Assembly (NCBI RefSeq): GCF_014931715.1
Contig: NZ_CP063164.1
Coordinates: forward strand, 806,001 to 870,000
Source: Sulfurovum indicum
GTDB lineage: Bacteria; Campylobacterota; Campylobacteria; Campylobacterales; Sulfurovaceae
Reading direction: 5' to 3'
DNA: 64,000 nucleotides
The translations under genes and the position numbers were made by a program. Numbering within the stretch: position 1 is the stretch's first letter; every line of letters begins with the position of its first letter. Shown here piece by piece: positions 27,701 through 35,631 of this stretch. The notes under the pieces are model-generated. The model made no database searches, was not told the DNA's origin, and saw only the letters and a list, made by a program, of their open reading frames with translations.

Positions 27701-29212
27701 TCTCCGCCACCGCACCACGACATCTACTCTATCGAAGACCTTGCACAGCTGATCTTTGATATGAAACAGATCAACCCCAATGCGAAGGTAGCGGTTAAAC
27801 TGGTCTCTACTGCCGGAGTCGGTACCATTGCGGCAGGTGTCGCCAAAGCCTACGCAGACAAGATCATCATTTCCGGTGGAGACGGCGGTACGGGAGCAGC
27901 GCCTATCGGTTCGATCCGTTTTGCAGGGAATCCGTGGGAGCTTGGCCTTTTTGAAGCGCACAATGCCCTCAAGGCCAACAATCTAAGAGGTCAGGTAACG
28001 GTTGAGACCGATGGTGGTCTTAAAACAGCACTTGATGTGGTCAAAGCAGCGATCTTCGGTGCGGAAGAGTATGCTTTCGGTACGGGCGCACTGGTCATTG
28101 TCGGATGTATGATGCTGCGTGTATGTCACCTGAACACCTGTGGTGTCGGTGTTGCGACACAGGATCCTCATCTGCGAGCACGTTTTAAAGGCAATGTGCA
28201 GAAAGTCATCAATTACTTTACACTACTTGCAGAAGAGGTCAGGGAGATTCTTGCTTCACTTGGCTATAGAAGCCTTGAAGAGATCGTTGGTAAGACAGAG
28301 CTGCTCAAAGTGATTGATGATGAGTTTGCAAAGAAATTCGACTTTGAACAGTTCCTGGAGAAGGTAGACGGTGTGGATACCTGCCAGGTAGCATCCAATG
28401 AGCCGTATGATAAGAACGAGTATGAAAAAGCGATCGTTGAGGAGCTGATGCCAACCATAAAAGATCCAGCCAAACCGGTAGTACTCAATAAAGAGATCAC
28501 CAACCTGAACAGAAGTTTCGGTACACGTATCTCCGGTGAGATCGCAGCACTTTACGGAAATAAAGGATTACCGGCCGATACGATTACCATCAACCTTACA
28601 GGTGTTACGGGGCAGTCACTCGGTGCTTTCCTTGCCGAGGGTGTGACAATTAATGTACGTGGTGCAGGAAATGACTACATCGGTAAAGGGATGAGCGGCG
28701 GAAGAATTGTGATCACATCAAGCAAATGCGGTCCGGAATTCGCATTGGGCGGGAACACCTGTCTGTATGGTGCAACGGGCGGTACTCTCTATGTCAGCGG
28801 TCAGGTTGGAGAACGCTTTGCCGTAAGAAACTCCGGCGCGACCACGGTTGTTGAAGGTACGGGTGATCACCCATGTGAATATATGACAGGCGGAACAGTG
28901 GTCATTCTTGGTAATACCGGTGTAAACTTCGGTGCAGGTATGACAGGCGGTAAGGCATTCGTGTATGATGAAGATGGCACTTTCTATGAAAAACTCAACC
29001 CTGAGCTTGTAGAAGCGATCCGCATCGATACGGATGAGTGGGACTTTGAGATGTTCGAACTTAAAAGGCTGCTCAAAGACTATGTGGAAAAAACAGGCAG
29101 CAGAAAAGCACAGGATATCCTTGATAATTCAAGAACATCCATACGCAAATTCTGGATGGTTGTTCCACGCGGTGCAAGACCGACACTTGAAACAAATAAA
29201 AAAGGTGAATAG
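24794..29212 (+). CDS. gltB: Glutamate synthase large subunit
   Basis: 1472 residues, the usual size. A short propeptide precedes the N-terminal nucleophile Cys12 (DNCGFGLL) of the class II glutamine amidotransferase domain. A central FMN-binding synthase domain follows (SGGDGGTGAAPIGSI), with the 3Fe-4S cysteines in CMMLRVCHLNTCGVG, and a C-terminal beta-helix (GGTVVILGNTGVNFGAGMTGG). It makes two glutamates from glutamine and 2-oxoglutarate. The small subunit gltD, normally next to it, is not in the window; the next gene is an IMPase-family enzyme. Confidence 0.96.
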   Translation: MRDLFTSFKDNCGFGLLCSIDNTPTHQNLEDAIISLSRMMHRGAIAADGKTGDGSGLLLSLPRSFFEYVAGKEGVDLPEQYAVAMVFSRNPSDFDVIEKVCNNNDLEVVYSRTVPVDTNALGEQALATLPTIKQVFVAPKGVVAAERFDALVYLSRKEIEHELKHDRDFYIPSFSTKVVSYKGLVMPTHIKEFYQDLADENFKISFCLFHQRFSTNTLPEWRLAQPFRMIAHNGEINSVTANRFNVKAKMAAVKSNVFSDEEMKRLTDVIQDGMSDSASLDNFMEFLRVNGVDFFKAARSLIPAPWHNASQMDSDLRAFYEYASTCFEPWDGPAAVSMTDGRYIGCVLDRNGLRPSKYIITTDNRLLITSEYGVLQIPEEQIVERGRLQSGEMMGVDLKFGKVLKSHDIDDYLKSMHPYNKWISQNMSYLQEHVPNTSVDEVSTDHHEMEAKQRYFNYTLEVMREVIKPMIVEGKETTGAMGDDTPIAAFSTHQRNFTDFFKQKFAQVTNPPIDPIREKVVTSLNTGFGEVRNVLSDDAEHAKRLKTVLPVMSAEKFAILKEFGTEGNEKYDPAYKYASYDTSYTHDLKASLKTLVEKIVADVRDKGIRTIILDDRGLSSETKTIPMLMVIGRLSQQLVEAELRHLTSIVAVTGEVFDPHSAACMIGYGAAAIYPYLLYYTVEQLVADETDDMQATLRRIRRAMGAGLLKIMSKMGISTISSYRNSRLFDVIGLSDEIVKECFDGTQGLLKGLGYEDIDQRLNSYHQRAYTDKFEGKAKGLYKGGFYKYKKGEEFHDFSRPTIAAIQKCGETGSREDYKKLEELVDKRDKKFIRDFFELHSPREPISIDEVEPVSEIFKRFSTAAMSMGSISQEAHEVLAEAMNTIGAKSNSGEGGEDPARYGTIKNSKIKQIASGRFGVTPEYLRSAEEIQIKVAQGAKPGEGGQLPGSKVSPLIAKLRFTKPGVTLISPPPHHDIYSIEDLAQLIFDMKQINPNAKVAVKLVSTAGVGTIAAGVAKAYADKIIISGGDGGTGAAPIGSIRFAGNPWELGLFEAHNALKANNLRGQVTVETDGGLKTALDVVKAAIFGAEEYAFGTGALVIVGCMMLRVCHLNTCGVGVATQDPHLRARFKGNVQKVINYFTLLAEEVREILASLGYRSLEEIVGKTELLKVIDDEFAKKFDFEQFLEKVDGVDTCQVASNEPYDKNEYEKAIVEELMPTIKDPAKPVVLNKEITNLNRSFGTRISGEIAALYGNKGLPADTITINLTGVTGQSLGAFLAEGVTINVRGAGNDYIGKGMSGGRIVITSSKCGPEFALGGNTCLYGATGGTLYVSGQVGERFAVRNSGATTVVEGTGDHPCEYMTGGTVVILGNTGVNFGAGMTGGKAFVYDEDGTFYEKLNPELVEAIRIDTDEWDFEMFELKRLLKDYVEKTGSRKAQDILDNSRTSIRKFWMVVPRGARPTLETNKKGE

Positions 29213-29218
29213 AGGTGT

Positions 29219-29250
29219 TCATTGCTATGCAATGACATGAAGAGTGAATA
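29219..29250 (+). repeat. Hairpin repeat after gltB
   Basis: TCATTGC-TAT-GCAATGA is a perfect seven-pair hairpin starting seven bases after the gltB stop, followed by GAATAATTAACAG. It shares the CATTGC/GCAATG core and AT-rich neighbour with the repeat at 19717-19775. There is no thymine run, so it is a weak terminator at best. Confidence 0.4.
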
Positions 29251-29310
29251 ATTAACAGTGGAGAGAGCCGGTATGCTGTTTGGCCGGAAAGCTTCATGAA
29301 AAGGTGATTG

Positions 29311-30072
29311 ATGAGCCAGTTTATTGAAGCATGTATCAGAGCCAATGAAGAGATCGCTGCTGCATTGCAGAACAGCTTTGATGATACCTGGTTTGAAAAA
29401 ACAGAGATCGGTGCCGGGGGCGATGTCAGTTCCAGGCTCGATCTCTTTGCCGAATCTGTTTTTGTCAAACACTTGAGTCATTTCGGGCAGATAGAGTCTG
29501 AAGAGTCAGGACTCATAGGGGAAGGTGATGTAAAGATCATTATTGATCCTCTTGACGGTTCTTCCAATGCACTCTCACTTTTTCCCTATTACGGCACCTC
29601 GGTTGCAAGAGTGAATGCCCGGGGTATTCTGGATGCAGCAGTAGTCTGCAACCTTGCCAACGGAGATATTTTTGTTAAAACCGTTCAAAACAAAACACGG
29701 CAGGGAAAACTCTTTTCTGCTGACTTTCAAGACCCCAAAACGGTTCCCGGCTCGGAGATAGGGCTTTTTGAAAAAGCCTATGCCAATTCGGCACTGATAG
29801 CGATGATGGATGCAGAAGGTCTCAAGTTCAGGGCCCCAGGTGCGATCGCTCTCTCTCTGGCTTATGCCCAAACGGTAAACTTTGTACTCTTTGTCGGTCC
29901 GTTCCGTATCTATGATTTTGCTGCGGGATTGGCACTTTGCGAAGGGCTTGAAGTGATCGTTGAGCAAGATTATGTTATAGTATCAAAAGATATAGATACG
30001 GTCAAAAAACTGGAAGAGATGATAAAAAAGACCAGAAGTTTAGAAAAAGAGGAAGTGAAGAATGGAATTTAG
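29311..30072 (+). CDS. Inositol monophosphatase-family phosphatase
   Basis: 253 residues from ATG 29311 (AAGG six bases upstream; a TTG one codon earlier is less likely). Metal-binding motifs of the IMPase/FBPase superfamily are present: ESEESG, DPLDGSSNA and the C-terminal IYDFAAGLALCEG (in place of WDxAAG). It should be a Mg2+-dependent phosphatase of inositol-1-phosphate, a sugar bisphosphate or a nucleotide such as PAP; DPLDGSSN is the form common in fructose-1,6-bisphosphatases. The end overlaps accD by 11 bases. Confidence 0.82.
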   Translation: MSQFIEACIRANEEIAAALQNSFDDTWFEKTEIGAGGDVSSRLDLFAESVFVKHLSHFGQIESEESGLIGEGDVKIIIDPLDGSSNALSLFPYYGTSVARVNARGILDAAVVCNLANGDIFVKTVQNKTRQGKLFSADFQDPKTVPGSEIGLFEKAYANSALIAMMDAEGLKFRAPGAIALSLAYAQTVNFVLFVGPFRIYDFAAGLALCEGLEVIVEQDYVIVSKDIDTVKKLEEMIKKTRSLEKEEVKNGI

Positions 30073-30910
30073 CAGTATGTTCAGTAATCTGTTTGGAAAA
30101 GAGAAAACAAAAGAAGAACAACAGAACCAATGGATTAAATGTCCCAAGTGTACCTCTCTGATGTACTACAAAGAGGTTGAGGCAAAGCAGAATGTCTGTC
30201 CAAAGTGTAACCATCACTTCCGTATCAGTGCGGACAAACGTATAGAGTCCATTGCTGATGAAGGCAGTTTTGAAGAGCATGATGCTTCGCTTGCTCCGAT
30301 CGATCCGCTGAAGTTCACAGACAAGAAGTCATACAAGAAGCGTATTGAAGAAGCAAAAGCAAAAACAGGGAAAACCTCTTCTGTTGTCAGCGGCAGCTGT
30401 ACGATAGGCGGTATACCGGCAGAGCTGGTTGTCTTTGACTTTGCATTTATGGGCGGAAGTCTCGGTTCGGTTGAAGGTGAGAAGATCGTCCGTGCGGTCA
30501 ACCGTGCTATTGAAAGAGAGTGTGGTGTCATTATTGTCTCAGCATCAGGCGGTGCCAGAATGCAGGAGAGTACCTATTCACTGCTTCAGATGAGCAAAAC
30601 CTCTGCTGCACTAAAAAGACTCAGTGATAAAGGTCTGCCGTATATCTCTGTACTGACCGACCCGACTATGGGTGGTGTTTCTGCTTCATTTGCAATGCTG
30701 GGTGACATCATTATGGCGGAGCCTGGAGCCCTTATAGGGTTTGCAGGACAGCGTGTTATCAAACAGACAGTCGGTGTTGACCTTCCTGAAGGCTTTCAGC
30801 GTTCGGAGTTCCTGCTTGAGCATGGACTCATCGATATGATCGTCAACAGAGCAGATATGCGCCAGACCATTGGTGATCTTCTCAAACTGATGGACAGAAA
30901 AGCAGGTTAA
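30062..30910 (+). CDS. accD: Acetyl-CoA carboxylase carboxyltransferase beta subunit
   Basis: 282 residues: an N-terminal four-cysteine zinc ribbon (CPKCTSLM and CPKCNHHF) and the crotonase-like carboxyltransferase domain with ASGGARMQES and TDPTMGGVSASFAMLGDI. With AccA it transfers CO2 from biotin to acetyl-CoA to make malonyl-CoA, the first step of fatty-acid synthesis. Its start lies inside the IMPase gene and a terminator follows at 30927. Confidence 0.96.
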   Translation: MEFSSMFSNLFGKEKTKEEQQNQWIKCPKCTSLMYYKEVEAKQNVCPKCNHHFRISADKRIESIADEGSFEEHDASLAPIDPLKFTDKKSYKKRIEEAKAKTGKTSSVVSGSCTIGGIPAELVVFDFAFMGGSLGSVEGEKIVRAVNRAIERECGVIIVSASGGARMQESTYSLLQMSKTSAALKRLSDKGLPYISVLTDPTMGGVSASFAMLGDIIMAEPGALIGFAGQRVIKQTVGVDLPEGFQRSEFLLEHGLIDMIVNRADMRQTIGDLLKLMDRKAG

Positions 30911-30926
30911 CATCTTCTCTTCTCCT

Positions 30927-30960
30927 GCAGGGGCAGAACACTCCCCCTGCATTTCTTTTT
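30927..30960 (+). terminator. Intrinsic terminator after accD
   Basis: GCAGGGG (30927-30933), an 10-base loop, then CCCCTGC (30944-30950) form a seven-pair GC-rich stem followed by ATTTCTTTTT. It lies 17 bases after the accD stop and is the clearest intrinsic terminator in the window. Confidence 0.8.
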
Positions 30961-31061
30961 CCGGGCAGCAGGTATCTGCGCACCACATTTTCATATCAAT
31001 GTATACGTTTTATTTGAAATAAGAGAGTATTGTCCTATAGTGTACCAAGAGAGAAAGGCAC

Positions 31062-31973
31062 ATGATGTATTTACCGTTACAAAATGAGACCATTGTATTG
31101 GCCGACGGCAGAATACTTGGTTTTGCTCAGAGCGGCGATCCTGAAGGAAGGGCCGTTTTTCATTTTCACGGTCTTCACTCTTCACGTCTGGAAGCAGTAG
31201 TGGTACATGAGATCGTAAAAGAGGCGGGGATCCGGTTCATTGGCATAGACAGACCCGGTATCGGTCTTTCCTCATTTCAACCGGGACGAACGATCCTTGA
31301 CTTTCCATCAGATGTTGAAGCATTGGCGGATGCATTGGGTATAGAAGAGTTTTCTCTAACGGCTGTCTCTGCAGGATCACCCTATCTTTTTGCCTGTCTG
31401 CATAAACTACCGCGCAGAGTCTCTTCCTGTGCCATTATTGCCGGCGTTCCGCCGGTATTGGAACTGGGGGTTGACAAGATGCCAAAAGAGAGCAGGATTT
31501 TCATCTCTATAGCACAAAAATTTCCATGGCTCATTCATCCTCTCTTCTGGTTTCACTATGGACGGCTAAGCAGACACGATTCGGATGCAGAGAGGTTTTT
31601 AGATCATATTATACGAACATTGGAGAGGGTGGATCACCTATTGCTTGAAAACAGGGATACAAGAGAAGTACTCTTACAGACATTCAGGGAGTCATACAGG
31701 CAGGGAAGCAGAGGTGTCGCCTGTGACGGTATAGCGGTCTTTGCAAAGCCGTGGGGATTCTCCCTTGAAGAGATCGATTTTAGGCCAGTCCGTCTATGGC
31801 ATGGGGGGAAAGACAACGGAGTTCCCGTTCAGCTGGCAGAGAGCGTGGCAGAGCGGCTTAAAGGAGCAGAACTGACGATCTATCCTGATGAGGGGCATCT
31901 CTCTATTGTTTTTCATCATTTTCAAGAGATCATTCATGCACTGCAGACAGACGATCATGGGTTTCAAAGATAA
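31062..31973 (+). CDS. Alpha/beta-hydrolase
   Basis: 303 residues with the alpha/beta-hydrolase order: an oxyanion HG motif (FHFHGLHSSRLE), a strand and IDRPGIGLSS, the nucleophile-elbow position SLTAVSAGSPYLFA (S-A-G-S, with serine as likely nucleophile), and a late histidine in PDEGHLSIVFH. The acid would be in the LWHGGKDNGVP segment. Substrate is unknown. Two adjacent ATGs (31062 and 31065) are both possible starts after AGAGAAAGG. Confidence 0.8.
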   Translation: MMYLPLQNETIVLADGRILGFAQSGDPEGRAVFHFHGLHSSRLEAVVVHEIVKEAGIRFIGIDRPGIGLSSFQPGRTILDFPSDVEALADALGIEEFSLTAVSAGSPYLFACLHKLPRRVSSCAIIAGVPPVLELGVDKMPKESRIFISIAQKFPWLIHPLFWFHYGRLSRHDSDAERFLDHIIRTLERVDHLLLENRDTREVLLQTFRESYRQGSRGVACDGIAVFAKPWGFSLEEIDFRPVRLWHGGKDNGVPVQLAESVAERLKGAELTIYPDEGHLSIVFHHFQEIIHALQTDDHGFQR

Positions 31974-32076
31974 CAGTGTTGTTCCGGTCGTTATTGAGCA
32001 GCACTTTGCACTGTGCTTTTGGGGACTGCTGACACGCTTTGGGAGGAGTAAAGGTATCTATCCGGACTGTGGGACA

Positions 32077-32709
32077 TCAGTCCAAAAATGTCACCACTTC
32101 TTCAAACGGTATTCTTAGCTGTTCACTCTGTTCGTTGACCCTGTATCCAAAAGCACACAGTACGGCAACCTGATATTGCGTCGTATCTATCTGCAGTAAC
32201 TTCTCTACATTCTCTTTTTCAAAACCCTCAATAGGACATGAATCTATCTTCTCGTAAGCTGCAGCGGTCATCATATTGGCCAACGCGATGTAAGTCTGCC
32301 GTGCTGTCCAGCAGTATGTCTTCTCATCGGTAGAGAAGGTATCGGCAAGAAAGGTCCCGTAAAGATCGATATAGGCATCTATTTTCTCCGGCGGCAGCGG
32401 ACGTCTTGCAAAACGTTTTTGGGGAATACCGCTTTTCGGTCTTACGCTTTCAATGGCTGCGAGGATAACCACAACGTGTGAACAGCTGGTGATCTGCGGC
32501 TGGTTCCAGCACAAAGGACGCAGTCTGGATTTGAGCTCATCTTTGCTTATGACCAGAAACTTCCAGGGTTCCATTCCAAAAGAGGAGGGTGAGGTGCGTC
32601 CTGCCTCGAGAATATAGTGCATCATCTCATCGGGGATCTTTCTTGTCTCATCAAAGAGCTTGCAGGCGTGACGGAACTGCATGGCTTTGGTAAAATTATT
32701 CTCTATCAT
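32077..32709 (-). CDS. Nitroreductase-family FMN oxidoreductase
   Basis: 210 residues from ATG 32709, chosen because AAGGA stands six bases before it; a longer frame exists upstream. The FMN-binding RHACKLF near the N-terminus, the SSFGMEPWKFLVI segment and the C-terminal VAVLCAFGYRV match the nitroreductase family. Such enzymes use NAD(P)H to reduce nitro compounds, quinones or flavins. Physiological substrate unknown. Confidence 0.88.
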   Translation of the reverse strand: MIENNFTKAMQFRHACKLFDETRKIPDEMMHYILEAGRTSPSSFGMEPWKFLVISKDELKSRLRPLCWNQPQITSCSHVVVILAAIESVRPKSGIPQKRFARRPLPPEKIDAYIDLYGTFLADTFSTDEKTYCWTARQTYIALANMMTAAAYEKIDSCPIEGFEKENVEKLLQIDTTQYQVAVLCAFGYRVNEQSEQLRIPFEEVVTFLD

Positions 32710-32762
32710 GGCAAATCCTTGTAGTGTTTTGTATAGCATATAACATTTAGATAAAAAACGCC

Positions 32763-32939
32763 TTGTGTTACTATGTCTGCTACACAGGTAAAAGAGGATA
32801 TAGACACGAATTTACCTTCCAAACACCACATTGCTATGGAGTACATATACGTAAACAGGGCTTAGAAGTGCTTCAAGAGCTTGAGTTTAATGCTCACAGG
32901 TATTGGGAACTTGGTATATATGAGAAACAGATCAGTTAA
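32763..32939 (+). pseudogene. Possible C-terminal gene remnant
   Basis: A 58-codon open frame beginning at TTG 32763 reads like a protein C-terminus (GKRGYRHEFTFQTPHCYGVH, then QGLEVLQELEFNAHRYWELG) and ends with TAA three bases into the convergent gene's end. No upstream extension is open (a TAG precedes) and no good ribosome-binding site is present. It may be the tail of a deleted gene. I do not recognise the family. Confidence 0.3.
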
Positions 32940-33544
32940 GTTTTAAGTATGAAAGTCTTTAATATAGCTTCGACCTGTCGTCTGTGTACAATTTGATGTA
33001 CCATACCCAGAATAGACCATTGTTTGGGATTGAATGCTCCAAACCATGGATGTTCGGAGGTATTGTCAATATGGATATCCTCAATGTTGTTTTCAAGTTT
33101 TTCTCTATAGGTTGTCAAAAATGCTTCAAACTGTTTGATGATATCATCATCTATTTCGGTATAGGGTTTGACATCTTCTATCTTGACATCTCCTGAGAGT
33201 GTTTTTCCTTGTGAAAGGATAGGGATTCGAGTCTGAAGGGCTTGACCTACCATGAGCAGATGTTCAATAACCATAGCAACCGAGTAGTATCTTGAGTTGT
33301 CCTCAAGACCGAAGAGTTTGGGTACCAGCACACGTTGAAAAAGCTGCTCTTTGTTTAGTTGTGATGCCATAGCAATGATTTTTTCCCCTTCTTGATCATA
33401 GATATCCCATGCCTTTTTCCATGAGACAGAACGGTTAAGCAGCGGGAAGATTACATATTTTGCTGCTATACGTTTGTAGGAGGATATACCGTTTCCTGCT
33501 TTGTCTAATGTAGTAATGATCTCAGTAGAATCCGGTTCTTTCAT
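32936..33544 (-). CDS. DinB-like putative metal-dependent protein
   Basis: 202 residues from ATG 33544 (GGAG seven bases upstream). The helical pattern with histidines in MVIEHLLMVGQ and the C-terminal W-x2-LGMVHQIVHRRQVEAI is that of DinB/YfiT-type four-helix bundles, in which three histidines bind a metal. Some family members are thiol-dependent transferases; the function here is unknown. The downstream end overlaps the convergent remnant. Confidence 0.6.
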   Translation of the reverse strand: MKEPDSTEIITTLDKAGNGISSYKRIAAKYVIFPLLNRSVSWKKAWDIYDQEGEKIIAMASQLNKEQLFQRVLVPKLFGLEDNSRYYSVAMVIEHLLMVGQALQTRIPILSQGKTLSGDVKIEDVKPYTEIDDDIIKQFEAFLTTYREKLENNIEDIHIDNTSEHPWFGAFNPKQWSILGMVHQIVHRRQVEAILKTFILKT

Positions 33545-33783
33545 AGTTGCTCCATAGTTCTTATCAGTATAGATCTTTGACTTTTTTATGTTTGATTTGG
33601 ATATTTTCAAGATAGAGGTTGTCATTGAGTATAATCAATGCTGCTTTTCCAGTCTCTATAAAGTAGTTGGGGATGGTTACTGTCATAGCGTAGATTATAG
33701 CGTTTTTTATGATCGTATGGCAAGAAAGGGAAGGGAGAAGCATCACTGTTTCCCAAACATAAACGCTTTTCCTGTGAAAAGGG

Positions 33784-34012
33784 GAAAATATGTTCTTTCC
33801 AATGGACCGAAGTGAAGCCTTTGACATTATTGGGATCACGATGATGGCAGGATGTAGCAGTGAAACAAAAAAGAGACTCATTACATTGCTTTTTGAGCAG
33901 ATACAAAAGGAAGTTGGGATACAATCTGACGATATATAAGTGGTCATTACCGAAGTTCCGGCACAGCAGCCTGGGTTCTTCGGGATGATAGGCGATGAGA
34001 TCGTACTAAACT
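33784..34012 (+). pseudogene. Broken tautomerase-family gene
   Basis: In one frame the region reads FFPMDRSEAFDIIGITMMAG, then SSETKKRLITLLFEQIQKEV, GIQSDDI, a TAA stop (at 33938-33940), then VVITEVPAQQPGFFGM. This matches the second half of tautomerase_2-type proteins, in which LGI-x-DD is followed by V(F/I)I-x-L/T-E-x-P and a W/F-G-F region. The in-frame stop and the lack of the N-terminal half (including the catalytic proline) show a decayed gene. Its end overlaps the small membrane protein that follows. Confidence 0.55.
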
Positions 34013-34405
34013 ATGAGGTGGATGCGCAGGATGCTGAGAACACTTCCGCACAAAAAGATTGTGATGAATGCAATTGCGGCATTTTTCATTTATGGTACAT
34101 GGGCGTATGGTGCCAATGATGTAGGCGCTGTCAAGTCGGCAATGGCACAGGGGAGCATGAGTTTTGCCAATACGCTTGTGTTAGCGTTATATCTTGAGGT
34201 AGTACACCGTATTGCTTCCGGTTTAAAGCAGTTGATCGCTTATGTATTTGCACTGTTTCTGTCAGTTGTGGGTATACAGGTATTGATACACTATACCGTA
34301 GGAACACAAAATATCTTTTTGACCATCTTGCCCGGTATGATCATCGGAACAATTTATATCGTAAGCTATTTATACCACTTAAAAAGAATGGAGAAAGTAA
34401 AATGA
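34013..34405 (+). CDS. Small four-helix integral membrane protein
   Basis: 130 residues with four hydrophobic segments (about 19-33, 51-65, 73-91, 102-122), a basic N-terminus and a YHLKRMEKVK tail. ATG 34013 or 34022 could be the start; the true N-terminus is uncertain because it overlaps the decayed tautomerase. The stop overlaps the start of the next gene (ATGA), so the two are coupled. No function is recognised. Confidence 0.6.
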   Translation: MRWMRRMLRTLPHKKIVMNAIAAFFIYGTWAYGANDVGAVKSAMAQGSMSFANTLVLALYLEVVHRIASGLKQLIAYVFALFLSVVGIQVLIHYTVGTQNIFLTILPGMIIGTIYIVSYLYHLKRMEKVK

Positions 34406-35082
34406 AACTGGAAAATATCGTTCCCTGGGGACGCAGTAAAAAAGAGTATATGGAGATGTTTGATCTCACACAAGAGGAGATTAAGAGCAAGAAGATACTG
34501 GGCTGCGGTGACGGACCTTCAAGTTTTAATACCGAAGTAGACTATGATGACGGCTGTGTGGTCTCTGTCGATCCGCTGTATGCCTACAGCAAGAAAGAGA
34601 TCATGCAGCGCATAGATGAAGTTGCAGACGGGATAATAGCGCAGGTCAAAGCCAATAAAGATAAATTTGTCTGGAAGAATATCCCTGATGTGGAGTCGCT
34701 GGAGCATATGCGTATCGAAGCGATGATGGAGTTTTTGATGGATTATGAGGAGGGGAAAGAGGAGGGCAGGTATCTTGCCGAGGCGTTACCGAAGCTCTCT
34801 TTTGATGACAAGAGTTTTGATCTGGCACTCTGCTCCCATCTGCTTTTTCTTTACAGTGACCATTTGGATGAAGCGTTTCATCTTGAAGCAGTAGATGAGA
34901 TGCTCAGGGTTGCCAAAGAGGTACGTATTTTCCCGCTTGTAACACTGAAGAATGAAAGATCTCCCCATGTGGAGACGGTAATGGCCCATCTTAAGGAGCA
35001 GGGGTATGATGTAGAGATCGTCAAAACAGAGTATGAGTTTCAAAAAGGCGGGGATGAGATGCTGAAGATCAGCAGAGCATAA
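34402..35082 (+). CDS. SAM-dependent methyltransferase-like protein
   Basis: 226 residues with a class I methyltransferase pattern: motif I KKILGCGDGPSSFN, an acidic strand end VVSVDPLYAYS (ribose contact), and post-motif LSFDDKSFDLALCSHLLFLY. The substrate is unknown. It is coupled by a four-base overlap to the preceding membrane protein. Confidence 0.7.
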   Translation: MKLENIVPWGRSKKEYMEMFDLTQEEIKSKKILGCGDGPSSFNTEVDYDDGCVVSVDPLYAYSKKEIMQRIDEVADGIIAQVKANKDKFVWKNIPDVESLEHMRIEAMMEFLMDYEEGKEEGRYLAEALPKLSFDDKSFDLALCSHLLFLYSDHLDEAFHLEAVDEMLRVAKEVRIFPLVTLKNERSPHVETVMAHLKEQGYDVEIVKTEYEFQKGGDEMLKISRA

Positions 35083-35107
35083 GGCTGCCTGCTGAGATGA
35101 TCTTCTG

Positions 35108-35578
35108 TTACGGCAGGCGTGAAATGATCAGACTGCCTGGAAGATGTGCAGCAGATCCTGCATGAAGAGGATTGTGGCGGATATCAAGATAGACCAGATC
35201 AGGCAGATACTCCAGCGGAGCGATATCTGTAATACGGTTATGGGAAAGAACAAGTTTTTTAAGTGTTTTTATCTCTCCCAGAGGACCGATATCATCAATG
35301 CGGTTGTGGTGGAGAAAAAGAAACTTCAGCTTCTGCAGTGTCTGTAATGGTAGAATGTTAATAAGCCGGTTATGGGAGAGTGAGAGTTTATGAATGTTCG
35401 GAAGTGAAGCAAGTAAAGCAATATCGCTGATGAAATTATCTGAAAGAGAAAGACGTGTAAGCCATGGAAGTGCAGTGATCTCCTCTGGGATCTCGGTCAG
35501 TCCCAGACCGGCAAGATCAAGATAGGGGAGTTTGCTTGCCTTAGACATCTCTATGAGTGCAATTGCTTTTGGATTCAT
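35108..35578 (-). CDS. Leucine-rich-repeat protein
   Basis: 156 residues from ATG 35578, preceded by AAGGAG at four bases. It is almost entirely LRRs: LPYLDLAGLGLTEIPEEITA, LTRLSLSDNFISDIALLAS, IHKLSLSHNRLINILPLQT, LKFLFLHHNRIDDIGPLGE, LKKLVLSHNRITDIAPLEY, LVYLDIRHNPL. About six repeats of 20-22 residues of the internalin-like IxDIxPL type. No signal peptide is present, so it is cytosolic and probably a protein-interaction module. Confidence 0.8.
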   Translation of the reverse strand: MNPKAIALIEMSKASKLPYLDLAGLGLTEIPEEITALPWLTRLSLSDNFISDIALLASLPNIHKLSLSHNRLINILPLQTLQKLKFLFLHHNRIDDIGPLGEIKTLKKLVLSHNRITDIAPLEYLPDLVYLDIRHNPLHAGSAAHLPGSLIISRLP

Positions 35579-35631
35579 GAGACTCCTTCTTCGTAGTGCT
35601 TTTATCATATCTTAGCCAATCTAAAGTCCTG

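Noticed and set aside
31888-32118. 76-residue frame after the hydrolase
   Set aside because: Overlaps the hydrolase end and the convergent nitroreductase gene, no family pattern.
33564-33947. 127-residue frame on the minus strand
   Set aside because: It lies opposite the decayed tautomerase, has odd composition and no ribosome-binding site.
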